NCBI RefSeq assembly: GCF_014332515.1
Contig: NZ_VFSD01000029.1
Span: forward strand, 20,134-84,133
DNA: 64,000 nt
From: Pontibacter beigongshangensis
Lineage (GTDB): Bacteria; Bacteroidota; Bacteroidia; Cytophagales; Hymenobacteraceae
Direction: 5' to 3'
The translations under genes and the position numbers were made by a program. Below are positions 26,095-35,045 of this stretch, piece by piece (the stretch's first letter is position 1; the number at the start of each line of letters is the position of its first letter). The notes below the pieces were generated by a model, which worked only from the letters and a program-made list of their open reading frames with translations, ran no database searches and had not been told where the DNA came from.

Positions 26095-29000
26095 TTATTT
26101 CACTTTCGTTTCAAGCCATTTTCTGGCATTCACAAAGGCTTCCATCCAGGGCGACACTTCATCCTGTCGGCCCTTCGGATAATTGGCCCACTGCCATTGC
26201 AAAAGCGAGCGTTCTATGTGTGGCATCATTACCAAATGTCGGCCTGTCTCATCGCATATCATGGCCGTATTGTAGTCTGAGCCGTTGGGGCAGGCAGGAT
26301 ACGTGTCGTACGCGTACTTCGAAACGATCTGGTATTTATCCTCCAACTGTGGCATGCTGAAGCGACCTTCCCCATGCGACACCCAAACACCCAGCGTGCA
26401 TCCGGCTAAGCTGGAAAGCATAACCGATTTGTTTTCCTGGATGGTTAAAGAGGTGAAGATGCTTTCGTGTTTGTGGCTCGCGTTATGAAGCATTTTCGGC
26501 TTTTTATCGTGATCCATGTTGATCAGGCCTAGCTCCACAAACAGCTGGCAACCATTGCAGATACCTACCGACAAAGTATCTTCGCGCTTGAAGAAGTTCT
26601 CAATGGCAGTTTTTGCTTTTTCGTTGTACATAAAAGCGCCGGCCCATCCTTTGGCTGAACCCAGTACATCTGAATTAGAGAAGCCACCTACTGCGCCAAT
26701 GAACTGAATATCTTCCAGGGTTTCTCTTCCGGAGATCAAATCTGTCATGTGCACGTCTTTCACGTCGAAGCCTGCCAGGTACATTGCGTTGGCCATTTCA
26801 CGTTCAGAGTTACTTCCTTTCTCGCGAATAATGGCCGCCTTTATTTTTGGTTTGGAGGTATCGATTACCGGCTTCCTGCCATCAAATCCTTCAGGGAATT
26901 TGTAGATCAGTTCGTGCTTCTTGTAATTGTCGAAGCGTTCTTTTGCACTTACCGGACCACTTTGTTTTATATCCAGCAGGTACGAAGTTTTAAACCAGGT
27001 ATCGCGTAGTCGGGCAATGTCGAAGCTGTAAGCCTCTGATCCATTTTTAAGTTCGAGGGTGGCTGTGCCGGTGCTGCTGCCTATTTTGTGGAATGGTACC
27101 TTGCTGGCTTCTAATGTTGCTTCCACGTCTGCCGGTGCCTGGAACACCACGCCAATGTTTTCAGCAAATAGCACTTTAACGCTGTCTTCCTCGCCCAGAG
27201 AAGTCAGGTCGATCGAAGCGCCCAGGTTGTTGTCAGCAAAGCACATCTCCAGTAGGGTCGTGATCAGACCACCGCTGCCAATATCGTGGCCTGCGGCAAT
27301 CCTGCCCTCTTTAATTAATCCCTGCAGCGTGTTAAAGGCGTTCTTAAACAGGGAAGCGTCAGTAATATCAGGCGTTTCGTTGCCGATCTTATTTACCACC
27401 TGCGCAAAAGACGAGCCGCCCAGCTTAAATTTATCGTTTGATAGGTTGATATAATAAATATTGCCTCCCTCTTTCTGCAACACGGGCTCCACTACTTTGC
27501 GTATGTCGCTGCAGTTTCCTCCTGCCGAGATTATTACCGTACCGGGTGCGATCACGTCCTCGCCTTTATATTTTTGCTTCATAGAAAGTGAGTCCTTGCC
27601 GGTCGGGATGTTTATCCCGAGGTCGATGGCAAAATCAGAGCAGGCCTGAACGGCTTCGTATAAACGGGCGTCTTCTCCTTCGTTCTTACAGGCCCACATC
27701 CAGTTGGCAGAAAGCGACACGCTTTTAAGGCCATCTTTCAGAGGAGCCCAAACGATGTTGGACAAAGACTCGCCGATGGCGTTGCGACTACCTGCTGCCG
27801 GATCAATTAAGGCCGAAACAGGTGCATGACCTACCGAAGTGGCAACGCCCTCTTTCCCCTGAAAATCCAGCGCCATTACACCGCAATTGTTAAGCGGCAA
27901 TTGCAGCGGCCCGGCGCATTGCTGCTTAGCCACCCGGCCACCCACACAACGGTCTACTTTATTGGTGAGCCAGTCTTTGCAGGCTACGGCCTCTAACTGT
28001 AGCACCTGCTCCAGGTAGGCATGAAGCTGATCTTTATCATACGTTACCGCCTGGTAAGTCCTTGCCACAGACTTGTCGGCCATGACCACTTTAGGAGAGC
28101 TGCCAAACATATCGGACAGCTCAAGATCCATAGGCTTCTCCCCTGATGAGGCTGATTCAAACGTAAAGCGGTGATCGCCGGTAACGTCTCCAACGGTATA
28201 CATCGGGGAACGCTCGCGGTCAGCTATTTTTTGCAGCGTAGCAATATCCGCCTCGCCTATTACTAATCCCATCCGCTCCTGCGATTCGTTGCCTATAATT
28301 TCTTTGGCAGAAAGTGTAGGATCGCCAACAGGCAGTTTATCGAGGTCTATTTTCCCGCCGGTTTCTTCCACCAGTTCTGAGAGGCAGTTCAGGTGACCGC
28401 CGGCGCCATGGTCGTGGATAGAAACAATGGCATTATGCTCGCTCTCCACCATACCCCGAATAGCGTTGGCGGCGCGTTTCTGCATTTCGGGGTTGGAGCG
28501 CTGAATGGCATTCAGTTCTATGCCTGTGCCATGCTGGCCTGTGTCGGCAGAAGATACCGCCGCACCACCCATGCCTATGCGGTAGTTTTCGCCGCCCAGT
28601 ATTACAATTTTATCGCCTTTTTTTGGTTGATGCTTTTTGGCCTGGCTGGCTTTGCCGTAGCCTACCCCGCCGGCCAGCATAATTACCTTGTCGTAGCCCA
28701 GTTTCCGGGGGGCTTCCAGGTTATCAGATTTTTCGTCGTGCTCAAATGTCAAAACCGATCCGGTAATAAGTGGTTGCCCGAACTTGTTGCCAAAATCAGT
28801 GGCGCCGTTAGAAGCCTTTATCAGGATATCCATGGGTGTTTGGTACAGCCACTCTCTCTCCTGGGTAGCCTTTTCCCAAGGGCGGTCTTTTGCCAGGCGA
28901 GATAGAGCCGTCATGTAAACAGCTGTGCCGGCAAGCGGAAGCGCGCCCTGGCCTCCTGCCAACCGGTCTCTGATCTCGCCTCCCGATCCGGTGGCGGCCC

Positions 29001-29778
29001 CATTAAAGGGCTCCACCGTAGTCGGGAAGTTATGGGTCTCGGCTTTGATGGAAATAACCGATTCAAAATCGCTTACCTGATAGAAATCTGGTTCATCGGC
29101 ACGCTTTGGAGCGAACTGCTGCACCACCGGCCCCTTAATAAAGGCCACGTTGTCTTTGTAGGCCGATACGATATCGTTCGGGTTTGTTTCTGATGTTTTG
29201 CGGATTAGCTTGAACAGCGAACTTGGTTTCTCTTCGCCATCTATCACAAATTTGCCGTTAAAGATTTTGTGGCGGCAGTGCTCCGAGTTAACCTGCGAAA
29301 ACCCGAACACTTCAGAGTCGGTAAGCGGCCTGCCCAATCTTTCGGCCAGGTTATTCAAATAATCCACTTCTTCATCGCTCAGCGAAAGTCCTTCCTGCTT
29401 GTTGTAGGCTGCAATATCTGTAACGGGCAGCACAGGCTCCGGCTGAATATGAATGGTGTAAATATCCTGATCGAGCCCCTGATACTTCTGAGAAAGCATG
29501 GGGTCGAAATCGGTAAAATCTTCTGTTACTGTCTTAAATTCCTCTATCCGGATAATTCCCTCAATGGCCATATTCTGCGTAATTTCCACCGCGTTGGTAC
29601 TCCAGGGGGTAATCATGGCAGCACGGGGGCCAACAAAAGAACCGCTTAGCGTGGTTTCCTGCAATAATCTGGCATCGCCAAAAAGCCATTCAAGTTTAGT
29701 AATATCTATCGGGCTTAGTTCCAGCTCAGTTTGGACTGCGAAAACTGTTTCAGGCTGACTAAAAAAGAAATGAAGCAT
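26095..29778 (-). CDS. purL: Phosphoribosylformylglycinamidine synthase (large, single-chain PurL)
   Basis: 1227 residues, the length of the fused PurL that also contains the glutaminase. It converts FGAR, ATP and glutamine to FGAM in purine synthesis. The synthase region shows GFSQVNSEHCRHKIFNGKF near 155 with its active-site His, KAETHNFPTTVEPFNGAATGSGGEIRD, and SIHDHGAGGHLNCLSELVE. The C-terminal class I glutaminase (about 970-1227) has GICNGCQ with the nucleophilic Cys near 1074 and a C-terminal MMPHIERSLLQW His/Glu pair. It is a housekeeping gene transcribed alone, separated from the sugar-acid operon by 800 bp of repeats. Confidence 0.97.
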   Translation of the reverse strand: MLHFFFSQPETVFAVQTELELSPIDITKLEWLFGDARLLQETTLSGSFVGPRAAMITPWSTNAVEITQNMAIEGIIRIEEFKTVTEDFTDFDPMLSQKYQGLDQDIYTIHIQPEPVLPVTDIAAYNKQEGLSLSDEEVDYLNNLAERLGRPLTDSEVFGFSQVNSEHCRHKIFNGKFVIDGEEKPSSLFKLIRKTSETNPNDIVSAYKDNVAFIKGPVVQQFAPKRADEPDFYQVSDFESVISIKAETHNFPTTVEPFNGAATGSGGEIRDRLAGGQGALPLAGTAVYMTALSRLAKDRPWEKATQEREWLYQTPMDILIKASNGATDFGNKFGQPLITGSVLTFEHDEKSDNLEAPRKLGYDKVIMLAGGVGYGKASQAKKHQPKKGDKIVILGGENYRIGMGGAAVSSADTGQHGTGIELNAIQRSNPEMQKRAANAIRGMVESEHNAIVSIHDHGAGGHLNCLSELVEETGGKIDLDKLPVGDPTLSAKEIIGNESQERMGLVIGEADIATLQKIADRERSPMYTVGDVTGDHRFTFESASSGEKPMDLELSDMFGSSPKVVMADKSVARTYQAVTYDKDQLHAYLEQVLQLEAVACKDWLTNKVDRCVGGRVAKQQCAGPLQLPLNNCGVMALDFQGKEGVATSVGHAPVSALIDPAAGSRNAIGESLSNIVWAPLKDGLKSVSLSANWMWACKNEGEDARLYEAVQACSDFAIDLGINIPTGKDSLSMKQKYKGEDVIAPGTVIISAGGNCSDIRKVVEPVLQKEGGNIYYINLSNDKFKLGGSSFAQVVNKIGNETPDITDASLFKNAFNTLQGLIKEGRIAAGHDIGSGGLITTLLEMCFADNNLGASIDLTSLGEEDSVKVLFAENIGVVFQAPADVEATLEASKVPFHKIGSSTGTATLELKNGSEAYSFDIARLRDTWFKTSYLLDIKQSGPVSAKERFDNYKKHELIYKFPEGFDGRKPVIDTSKPKIKAAIIREKGSNSEREMANAMYLAGFDVKDVHMTDLISGRETLEDIQFIGAVGGFSNSDVLGSAKGWAGAFMYNEKAKTAIENFFKREDTLSVGICNGCQLFVELGLINMDHDKKPKMLHNASHKHESIFTSLTIQENKSVMLSSLAGCTLGVWVSHGEGRFSMPQLEDKYQIVSKYAYDTYPACPNGSDYNTAMICDETGRHLVMMPHIERSLLQWQWANYPKGRQDEVSPWMEAFVNARKWLETKVK

Positions 29779-29859
29779 GCTTAAGTATTTAAGCTACAAA
29801 GTTAACGTTTAATTTAAAAACAGGCTTACTCCGGAAGGGAATATCTTTAGGACCTGCTG

Positions 29860-29903
29860 CAGGCTCAGCAGACCCGGCCGGACCCAGATCTGCTGTGAGC
29901 CTG
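29860..29903. other. Stem-loop upstream of purL
   Basis: CAGGCTCAGCAGA (29,860-29,872) can pair with TCTGC-TG-TGAGCCTG (29,889-29,903) with a 2-nt bulge. It is about 80 nt upstream of the purL start, but no known purine riboswitch pattern was recognised. Confidence 0.3.
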
Positions 29904-30117
29904 GGGGTTGAGGCGAATCCAAAATCAGAAATTAAAGAAGGCTGCACCTCTAATGCTGCGAGCATCCTGAAATCTGGTAAATCTCTGGGGCAGGGGCTCT
30001 ATAGTTGGGATTGGGGACCGATAAAAAGATCCGGGCAAAGGAAGTCTTATGTCTTATGTCCTACGTCTTGTGGCTTAAAAAAGTCTCCGGAGCTCATCAT
30101 GTAGGGAAAAGCAAGTC

Positions 30118-30251
30118 GCTGGTGCGAGCTTGCCGCTCGTACCAAATGTTCCTTACGGCTACAGCATAAAAGAATGGATCAATAACAAGCTGCTTTGGCC
30201 CCTTCTGGAAAGGCAGGGATAGGAAAGTACGAGCGGCAAGCGCGCACCAGC
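30118..30251. repeat. MITE-like element with 25-bp terminal inverted repeats
   Basis: The left arm (30,118-30,142) starts GCTGGTGCG and ends GCCGCTCGTAC. The right arm (30,227-30,251) is its reverse complement with one mismatch. The 84 bp between them encode nothing. This is 134 bp in total and typical of a non-autonomous transposable element or REP-type doublet. Confidence 0.6.
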
Positions 30252-30296
30252 GCAAAATTCAGGAAACAGAAGCCTTGTTTATCCCTGCAAGATGTG

Positions 30297-30326
30297 CTCC
30301 GGAGGGGCAAATTCATTAGCATAATT
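30297..30326 (+). repeat. Dispersed intergenic repeat, copy 8
   Basis: CTCCGGAGGGGC, AAATTC, ATTAGCATAATT. It is followed by TTAATGTGCTGATGTGCTG, a stretch also found after copy 10. Confidence 0.75.
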
Positions 30327-30514
30327 TGGTTAATGTGCTGATGTGCTGATTTTTTGATGGCTGGTTGTTAAATGATTGATTTATCAAGGGGTTGATTTGA
30401 GGATGAGGAGATAGATTATCAGTGCAGGCCGAGCACAAGTCCTCACGCGCAGGTCTTATTATGTAAAGGAGAGTCTTGTGTCCTGCATCTTCTGTCCTTT
30501 TAAGCAGCAGCAGG

Positions 30515-30544
30515 CTCCGGAGGGGCATTTTCATTAGAATAATT
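30515..30544 (+). repeat. Dispersed intergenic repeat, copy 9 (closest to consensus)
   Basis: CTCCGGAGGGGC, ATTTTC, ATTAGAATAATT, preceded by GCAGCAGCAGG and, further upstream, a GTCTTGTGTCCTGCATCTT stretch that recurs before copy 11. It ends 39 bp from the UxaA-type gene stop. Confidence 0.85.
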
Positions 30545-30582
30545 CATGTAACCCAATAAACAACGCGTTAGCTTGCTTGCCT

Positions 30583-31779
30583 TTACCCCGGAAAGCACCC
30601 CGGTTGCTGCTTGTCGAACTGCTTGTAGGTGAGCACAAACTCACGGTGCCTCAAGGCTTCTGAACGGGTAGGCTCGCCATTGGCTGTATTTCTGATACAG
30701 TCCAGGATCTCTTCTCCTACCTCGTCTAAAGTTGCTTCGCCGGAAATTATTTTGCCCGCATCCACATCCATGTCCTCCTGCAGCATCCGGAAGGTTTTCG
30801 GGTTCCCACAGATTTTAATGACCGGAGAAATAGCCGACCCTACTACCGAGCCTCTGCCGGTAGAAAAGAGAATAATATGCGCTCCGCAGGAAATAAGCTC
30901 CGCTATCTCGGCATTGTCGTTGATATTCGGAAAGCCGAAAAGGGGCTCCCCGTCAGGTACGACATCCAAAAGGAAGAGGCCTGGCTGTGGTGGCCGCTCT
31001 GTGGGTTTAATGATGCCCGAAATAACCGCATCTCCGCTTTTTGAATACGCCCCCATAGATTTTTCTTCGATAGTGGATAGCCCGCCTGTGGCATTGCCGG
31101 CAGAAAAGCTGTCGTGCCCCATTTTTTTATAGTATATATCTGCTTTATCAACCACCTGAATAAGTTGCTCGGCCAGGGCCTTACTGGCAGCCCTGCCTGC
31201 CATAATGTATTCGCACCCGATGAGCTCCCCGGTTTCCTCGAAAATAGCCGTTGCCCCATCTGCAATAAGTTTGTCGAAGGCCTTACCAATAGCCGGGTTG
31301 GCACTTATGCCACTGGTCGCATCTGAACCGCCACAGATGGTGCCAACGATCAGCTCCTGCAGCTGCAGCTCTACCCGGGGCACTGCCTGCATGGCGGCGT
31401 AGGCCTCTTTTACCCACGCCACTCCTTTATCTATTGTTTTCAGGGTGCCGCCCGTGCTTTGGATGGTGAGCGTGGTTACCGGCCGGCCAGAGCTTTTTAC
31501 GGCTGCTGAAATGCCGCTGATATCCAGGTTCTCGCACCCCAGCGAAACAAACAGCACGGCTCCTACATTAGCATGCGTACATAAAGTTTTGAGCATATTG
31601 TTAGCGTATTCGTTAGGAGCACAGCCTCCAAAGCCGATCACATGTACCTCCTTGTCCTTAAATTCAGAAGCAATTTCGCGGGCGACATGGTGGGAACATT
31701 CTACTGTGTAAACCACCAGCAGCACATTCCGGATGCCCTTTTCACCGTTATTTCGTAAGTATCCCAACATGTTTCTCAA
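30583..31779 (-). CDS. UxaA-family dehydratase large subunit (altronate/galactarate dehydratase C-terminal type)
   Basis: 398 residues covering the UxaA large-subunit fold without the SAF domain, which is encoded separately just upstream. Conserved blocks are GYLRNNGEKGIRNVLLVVYTVECSHH, GFGGCAPNEYANNM, SLGCENLD, GTICGGSDATSGISANPAIG and GRGSVVGSAISPVIKICGNP. The Cys residues fit the Fe-dependent chemistry of this family. Members dehydrate altronate, galactarate or related acids to 2-keto-3-deoxy acids. It is the last gene of a six-gene operon and 57 bp from the SAF gene. The substrate is unknown. Confidence 0.85.
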   Translation of the reverse strand: MRNMLGYLRNNGEKGIRNVLLVVYTVECSHHVAREIASEFKDKEVHVIGFGGCAPNEYANNMLKTLCTHANVGAVLFVSLGCENLDISGISAAVKSSGRPVTTLTIQSTGGTLKTIDKGVAWVKEAYAAMQAVPRVELQLQELIVGTICGGSDATSGISANPAIGKAFDKLIADGATAIFEETGELIGCEYIMAGRAASKALAEQLIQVVDKADIYYKKMGHDSFSAGNATGGLSTIEEKSMGAYSKSGDAVISGIIKPTERPPQPGLFLLDVVPDGEPLFGFPNINDNAEIAELISCGAHIILFSTGRGSVVGSAISPVIKICGNPKTFRMLQEDMDVDAGKIISGEATLDEVGEEILDCIRNTANGEPTRSEALRHREFVLTYKQFDKQQPGCFPG

Positions 31780-31836
31780 ATCTTACCTGTACTGAACTTT
31801 CTGTTGCTTTGCCTGAGAGCCTATTGCCACTTGTTG

Positions 31837-32103
31837 CTAATAATTGCTCCCGATATTATGCACATGTACATGTTCTCCTGCCTGAATATCTACCAGGGCT
31901 GAACCGATTGGGCTGCCATATTTAATGATTGGCTCACCCCGGCCTATGGCTGTAAGGGCCACTTTGTGGGTAAAGGGAATATCGTTTAACACCACCACGG
32001 GAGGATGCCCTTCCGCCAACTGGCAGGCAGCGCCTCTTACAAGCGGCTGCAAAGCTACTGCCACATTATCGTTTCTATTGATTTGTAAAATTGTAGCCTT
32101 CAT
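31837..32103 (-). CDS. SAF-domain small subunit of UxaA-type dehydratase
   Basis: 88 residues consisting only of a SAF domain: ATILQINRNDNVAVALQPLVRG, NDIPFTHKVALTAIGRGEPIIKYG, and AGEHVHVHNIG at the C-terminus. In one-chain altronate dehydratases this is the N-terminal domain. Here it is a separate gene upstream of the catalytic subunit, as in two-subunit relatives such as sulfolactate sulfo-lyase. HVHN is the conserved tail that contacts the active site. Confidence 0.87.
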   Translation of the reverse strand: MKATILQINRNDNVAVALQPLVRGAACQLAEGHPPVVVLNDIPFTHKVALTAIGRGEPIIKYGSPIGSALVDIQAGEHVHVHNIGSNY

Positions 32104-32150
32104 TAAACAGGTCTCACTGGAAAAGACAAAAATACGATACCAGCCACGAA

Positions 32151-33470
32151 TCAGGTTATCTGAATGGATTTATTATCTGGCACAAACAATTTTAAGGACA
32201 GCCAGCATACCAGGTAAGATCCGCTGGCAATACCAAATATGATGTAATAGCTACCCGTTGCCTCCAGAATCAGGCCGACTGCTGCAGAGAAAACCACACC
32301 GCCTAAAGCCCCTGCAAAACCGGCAAGCCCCACCATAGAGCCAACCGCATTTTTAGGGTATATATCCGATACGATGGTATAGATGTTGGCGGCATAGCCC
32401 TGGTGCGCAAAGGTGGCCATGGCAATTAAGGCGACAGCTACCCAGAGGTTTGAGGTAAAGGAGGTAAAAAAGACAGGCACCACCAGCAGCGCCATCATAA
32501 ATATGGTCAGCTTACGGGCAGCAACAGGGTCCTTTCCTTTTCTGACGTAATAAGACGATACCCATCCGCCTATAATAGAACCGCCATCGGACACAAGATA
32601 GATGATCACGATAGGCAAACCTATGTTGGTTAAATCGATGCCGTGGTTTGAATACAGGAACTTAGGAAGCCAGTACAGAAAAAACCACCAGATCGGGTCG
32701 GTTACGAAACGGGCCAGGCAAATGCCCAGCGTCTGGCGGTGCGCCAGCATTTTTCGCCAGGGCAGATGCTGCGTAGTCTCCTCCTTGTCCTGCAAAATAT
32801 AGCTTCTCTCGGCGTGCTTTAACCTGGTGCTCTTCTCAGGGCGCTGGTAAAAGGGAATCCAGAAGAGCAGCCATACAAAGCCAAAAGTCCCTGTAATGAT
32901 AAAGGCCCATTGCCACCCCCACTTCAGCGCAATAAAGGGCACGATGAGCGGTGCCACAATAGCCCCAATGTTAGCACCCGAGTTAAAGACACCCGTCGCC
33001 AGGGCTCTCTCGCGTTTGGGGAACCACTCCGCCACGGTTTTCACAGCCGCCGGAAAATTGGCAGACTCTCCTATTCCGAGAGCAAAGCGGGCCAGCGAAA
33101 AAGTAGAAACACTGCTGGCAGCCGCATGAAACATACAGGCAATACTCCAGACAATAACGGCCACTATGTACCCCAGTTTCGTGCCTATTTTGTCTAATAA
33201 ACCACCCATCGAAATAAGCCCGATAGCATAAGCAGCCTGAAACGACATGATGATAAAACCATAGTCTGCCTCCGACCAGTTAAAAGTGGCCTGCAGTTCA
33301 GGAGCCAGAATGCCCATCACCTGCCGGTCGATGTAATTGATAGTGGTAGCCGCGAACAGCAACGCCACCACCCACCACCTGTGCCTGCCCACCTTTTCTT
33401 TTATGGCAGAGGTTGCTGACTTAAAACCTGCTACCTCTTTTTCCTCTGTTTCTCCTGCTTTTTCTTTCAT
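32151..33470 (-). CDS. MFS transporter, hexuronate/anion:cation symporter type (ExuT-like)
   Basis: 439 residues with about 12 TM segments. After a charged N-terminus (1-30) comes RWWVVALLFAATTINYIDRQVMGILAPEL, the usual ACS-family TM1. ARFALGIGESANFPAAVKTVAEWFPKRERALATGVFNSG is the diagnostic TM4-TM5 block of glucuronate/galacturonate and aldonate carriers. It should import the sugar acid handled by the operon. It begins 10 bp after the SDR gene stop. Confidence 0.88.
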   Translation of the reverse strand: MKEKAGETEEKEVAGFKSATSAIKEKVGRHRWWVVALLFAATTINYIDRQVMGILAPELQATFNWSEADYGFIIMSFQAAYAIGLISMGGLLDKIGTKLGYIVAVIVWSIACMFHAAASSVSTFSLARFALGIGESANFPAAVKTVAEWFPKRERALATGVFNSGANIGAIVAPLIVPFIALKWGWQWAFIITGTFGFVWLLFWIPFYQRPEKSTRLKHAERSYILQDKEETTQHLPWRKMLAHRQTLGICLARFVTDPIWWFFLYWLPKFLYSNHGIDLTNIGLPIVIIYLVSDGGSIIGGWVSSYYVRKGKDPVAARKLTIFMMALLVVPVFFTSFTSNLWVAVALIAMATFAHQGYAANIYTIVSDIYPKNAVGSMVGLAGFAGALGGVVFSAAVGLILEATGSYYIIFGIASGSYLVCWLSLKLFVPDNKSIQIT

Positions 33471-33480
33471 ACCTGCCGGG

Positions 33481-34239
33481 TTAGAAGGCGTAAGCCGCGC
33501 CGCCGTCTACAGGCATCAGCACGCCATTTATGTAGCTGGCAGCACCGGAAGAAAGGAAAAGGGCGGCATGCCCGATATCAGCTGGTTTTCCGAATTGTTT
33601 AAAAGGAATACGGCCCATAATCTTTGCTTTCCGCTCCGGGTCGGCCTCAATGGCCTTGTGCAGCATATCCGACTCTATCCAGCCGGGAGCTATAGCATTT
33701 ATCCGGATGCCGTATTTACTATAGTCGGCTACCATGCCCCGCATTAAACCGGTGAGGGCTGTTTTGGCTGTTGTATAAGCCACTACCCGATCCATGGCCA
33801 TAAAGGCCGACATGGAGCTTATCAGGAGAATGGAGCCTTTGTTCCGTTGGCTCATCCGGTTGGCCACCTCCCTCGACAAGGAAAAAACGCTCAGCAGGTT
33901 GGTCTGCAACACCGCCAGGTACTCCTCATCGGTGGTTTCGCTCATTGGCTTTTTGAGGTGGCGCCCGGCATTGTTTACCAGGATGCTAACAGGCCCCCAT
34001 TGCGTTTCTACCTGCTGTACAAAGTCGGGGATACCTTTCTGCTCTGAGATATCATTCACCAGATACGTGGCATTTTCTCCTAGTTCAGCCACGGCTTTTT
34101 GGAGCACCTCTTCTTTTCTGCCGGAGATAACCACCCGGGCTCCTGCCTGCACAAAAGCAGCGGCAATCCCGAAACCTATACCTGTTCCACCACCAGTTAT
34201 CAGCGCCAGTTCGTTTTTCAATGATAAAAGATTGTTCAT
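33481..34239 (-). CDS. SDR-family oxidoreductase (gluconate 5-dehydrogenase-like)
   Basis: 252 residues, classical short-chain dehydrogenase. The NAD(P)-binding TGGGTGIG is at 15-22, NNAGRH near 89-94, catalytic Ser near 142-144, and Tyr155-xxx-Lys159 (AYTTAKT). APGWIESDM and the GGAAYAF tail are typical. It probably interconverts a hydroxyl and a keto group on a sugar acid or its 2-keto-3-deoxy form. It is translationally close to its neighbours (14 bp after RraA, 10 bp before the transporter). Confidence 0.87.
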   Translation of the reverse strand: MNNLLSLKNELALITGGGTGIGFGIAAAFVQAGARVVISGRKEEVLQKAVAELGENATYLVNDISEQKGIPDFVQQVETQWGPVSILVNNAGRHLKKPMSETTDEEYLAVLQTNLLSVFSLSREVANRMSQRNKGSILLISSMSAFMAMDRVVAYTTAKTALTGLMRGMVADYSKYGIRINAIAPGWIESDMLHKAIEADPERKAKIMGRIPFKQFGKPADIGHAALFLSSGAASYINGVLMPVDGGAAYAF

Positions 34240-34253
34240 GGTAACGATTTGTT

Positions 34254-34946
34254 TTACATGATCCCGAATTTTCTGAAGGCATCTACCGTACTCATCCCCT
34301 CCTCCAGCGCCTGCTGCACCAGCTTTTCGCCACGTGCTTTTTCGATTGCCCCGCTGAAGACCTCCTCCACTACCTCCTGCGGCACAATCAGCACGCCATC
34401 TATGTCGCCAAAAACAACATCGCCGGGGCTCACCCGGACGCCATTAAACTCAATCGGGATTCTGTAGTCCAGTACCTTGCCGCGTGGCCCCTGGTCCTGG
34501 GCATAACTGCCAAGCGAAAAGCAAGGGAAATTTAAGCGCAGTATTTCCGAAGTATCGCGCGAATAACCGTCTACCACGGCTCCGGCAGCGCCTAGTTTAA
34601 GGGCGCGGGTACTCATCAGGCCGCCCCACAGGGCATAGCGCGGCGAAGACCCGGAGCAGATGTACACCTCCTGCGGCTGCAGGCTATCGAGGGCCTCGAA
34701 CATGAGCCCGAAAGGCTTTTTCATCAGGGGGTTGTTAGATCCGGAGGCAACTTCCTCAAAAACATCTGCCTCCAGCACCGGCATAGCCCGGCCTATGACC
34801 ACCATGCTGCTGTGCAAAGGTTTTATTGCCGGTGCAACAAATTGATGCAGGTATCCGAGTTTATCTAAAATATCGCCCACCAGCGCCGTAAACAATTCTT
34901 TTCGGGCTATAGCGAATAGTTCCTCATCATTTTTCCAAAGAGACAT
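34254..34946 (-). CDS. RraA-family protein (HMG/CHA-type class II aldolase)
   Basis: 230 residues. The family core GGLMSTRALKLGAAGAVVDGYSRDT (about 115-140) has the Arg and Asp that hold Mg and pyruvate in 4-hydroxy-4-methyl-2-oxoglutarate aldolases. FNGVRVSPGDVVFGDIDGVLIVP follows. The operon context argues for an aldolase or decarboxylase acting on a keto sugar acid, releasing pyruvate, rather than the RNase E regulator activity described for E. coli RraA. Confidence 0.85.
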   Translation of the reverse strand: MSLWKNDEELFAIARKELFTALVGDILDKLGYLHQFVAPAIKPLHSSMVVIGRAMPVLEADVFEEVASGSNNPLMKKPFGLMFEALDSLQPQEVYICSGSSPRYALWGGLMSTRALKLGAAGAVVDGYSRDTSEILRLNFPCFSLGSYAQDQGPRGKVLDYRIPIEFNGVRVSPGDVVFGDIDGVLIVPQEVVEEVFSGAIEKARGEKLVQQALEEGMSTVDAFRKFGIM

Positions 34947-35045
34947 AATAAGAGCGTGTTAAAAGATAGATAGTGTGTTTAATTCTGTAGTGTTCAGCCA
35001 GATCCTTCCGTTTTCAAAATCCGGGATCTTAGCACTTTTGGTTGG

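Noticed and set aside
29860..29903. Purine riboswitch upstream of purL
   Set aside because: A stem exists, but the conserved three-way-junction core of purine riboswitches was not found.
30082..30106. Possible eighteenth dispersed repeat (CTCCGGAG after a GTCTTATGTCC stretch)
   Set aside because: Only the head matches; the T-rich part and ATTAGAATAATT are missing, so it is noted as a fragment and not counted.
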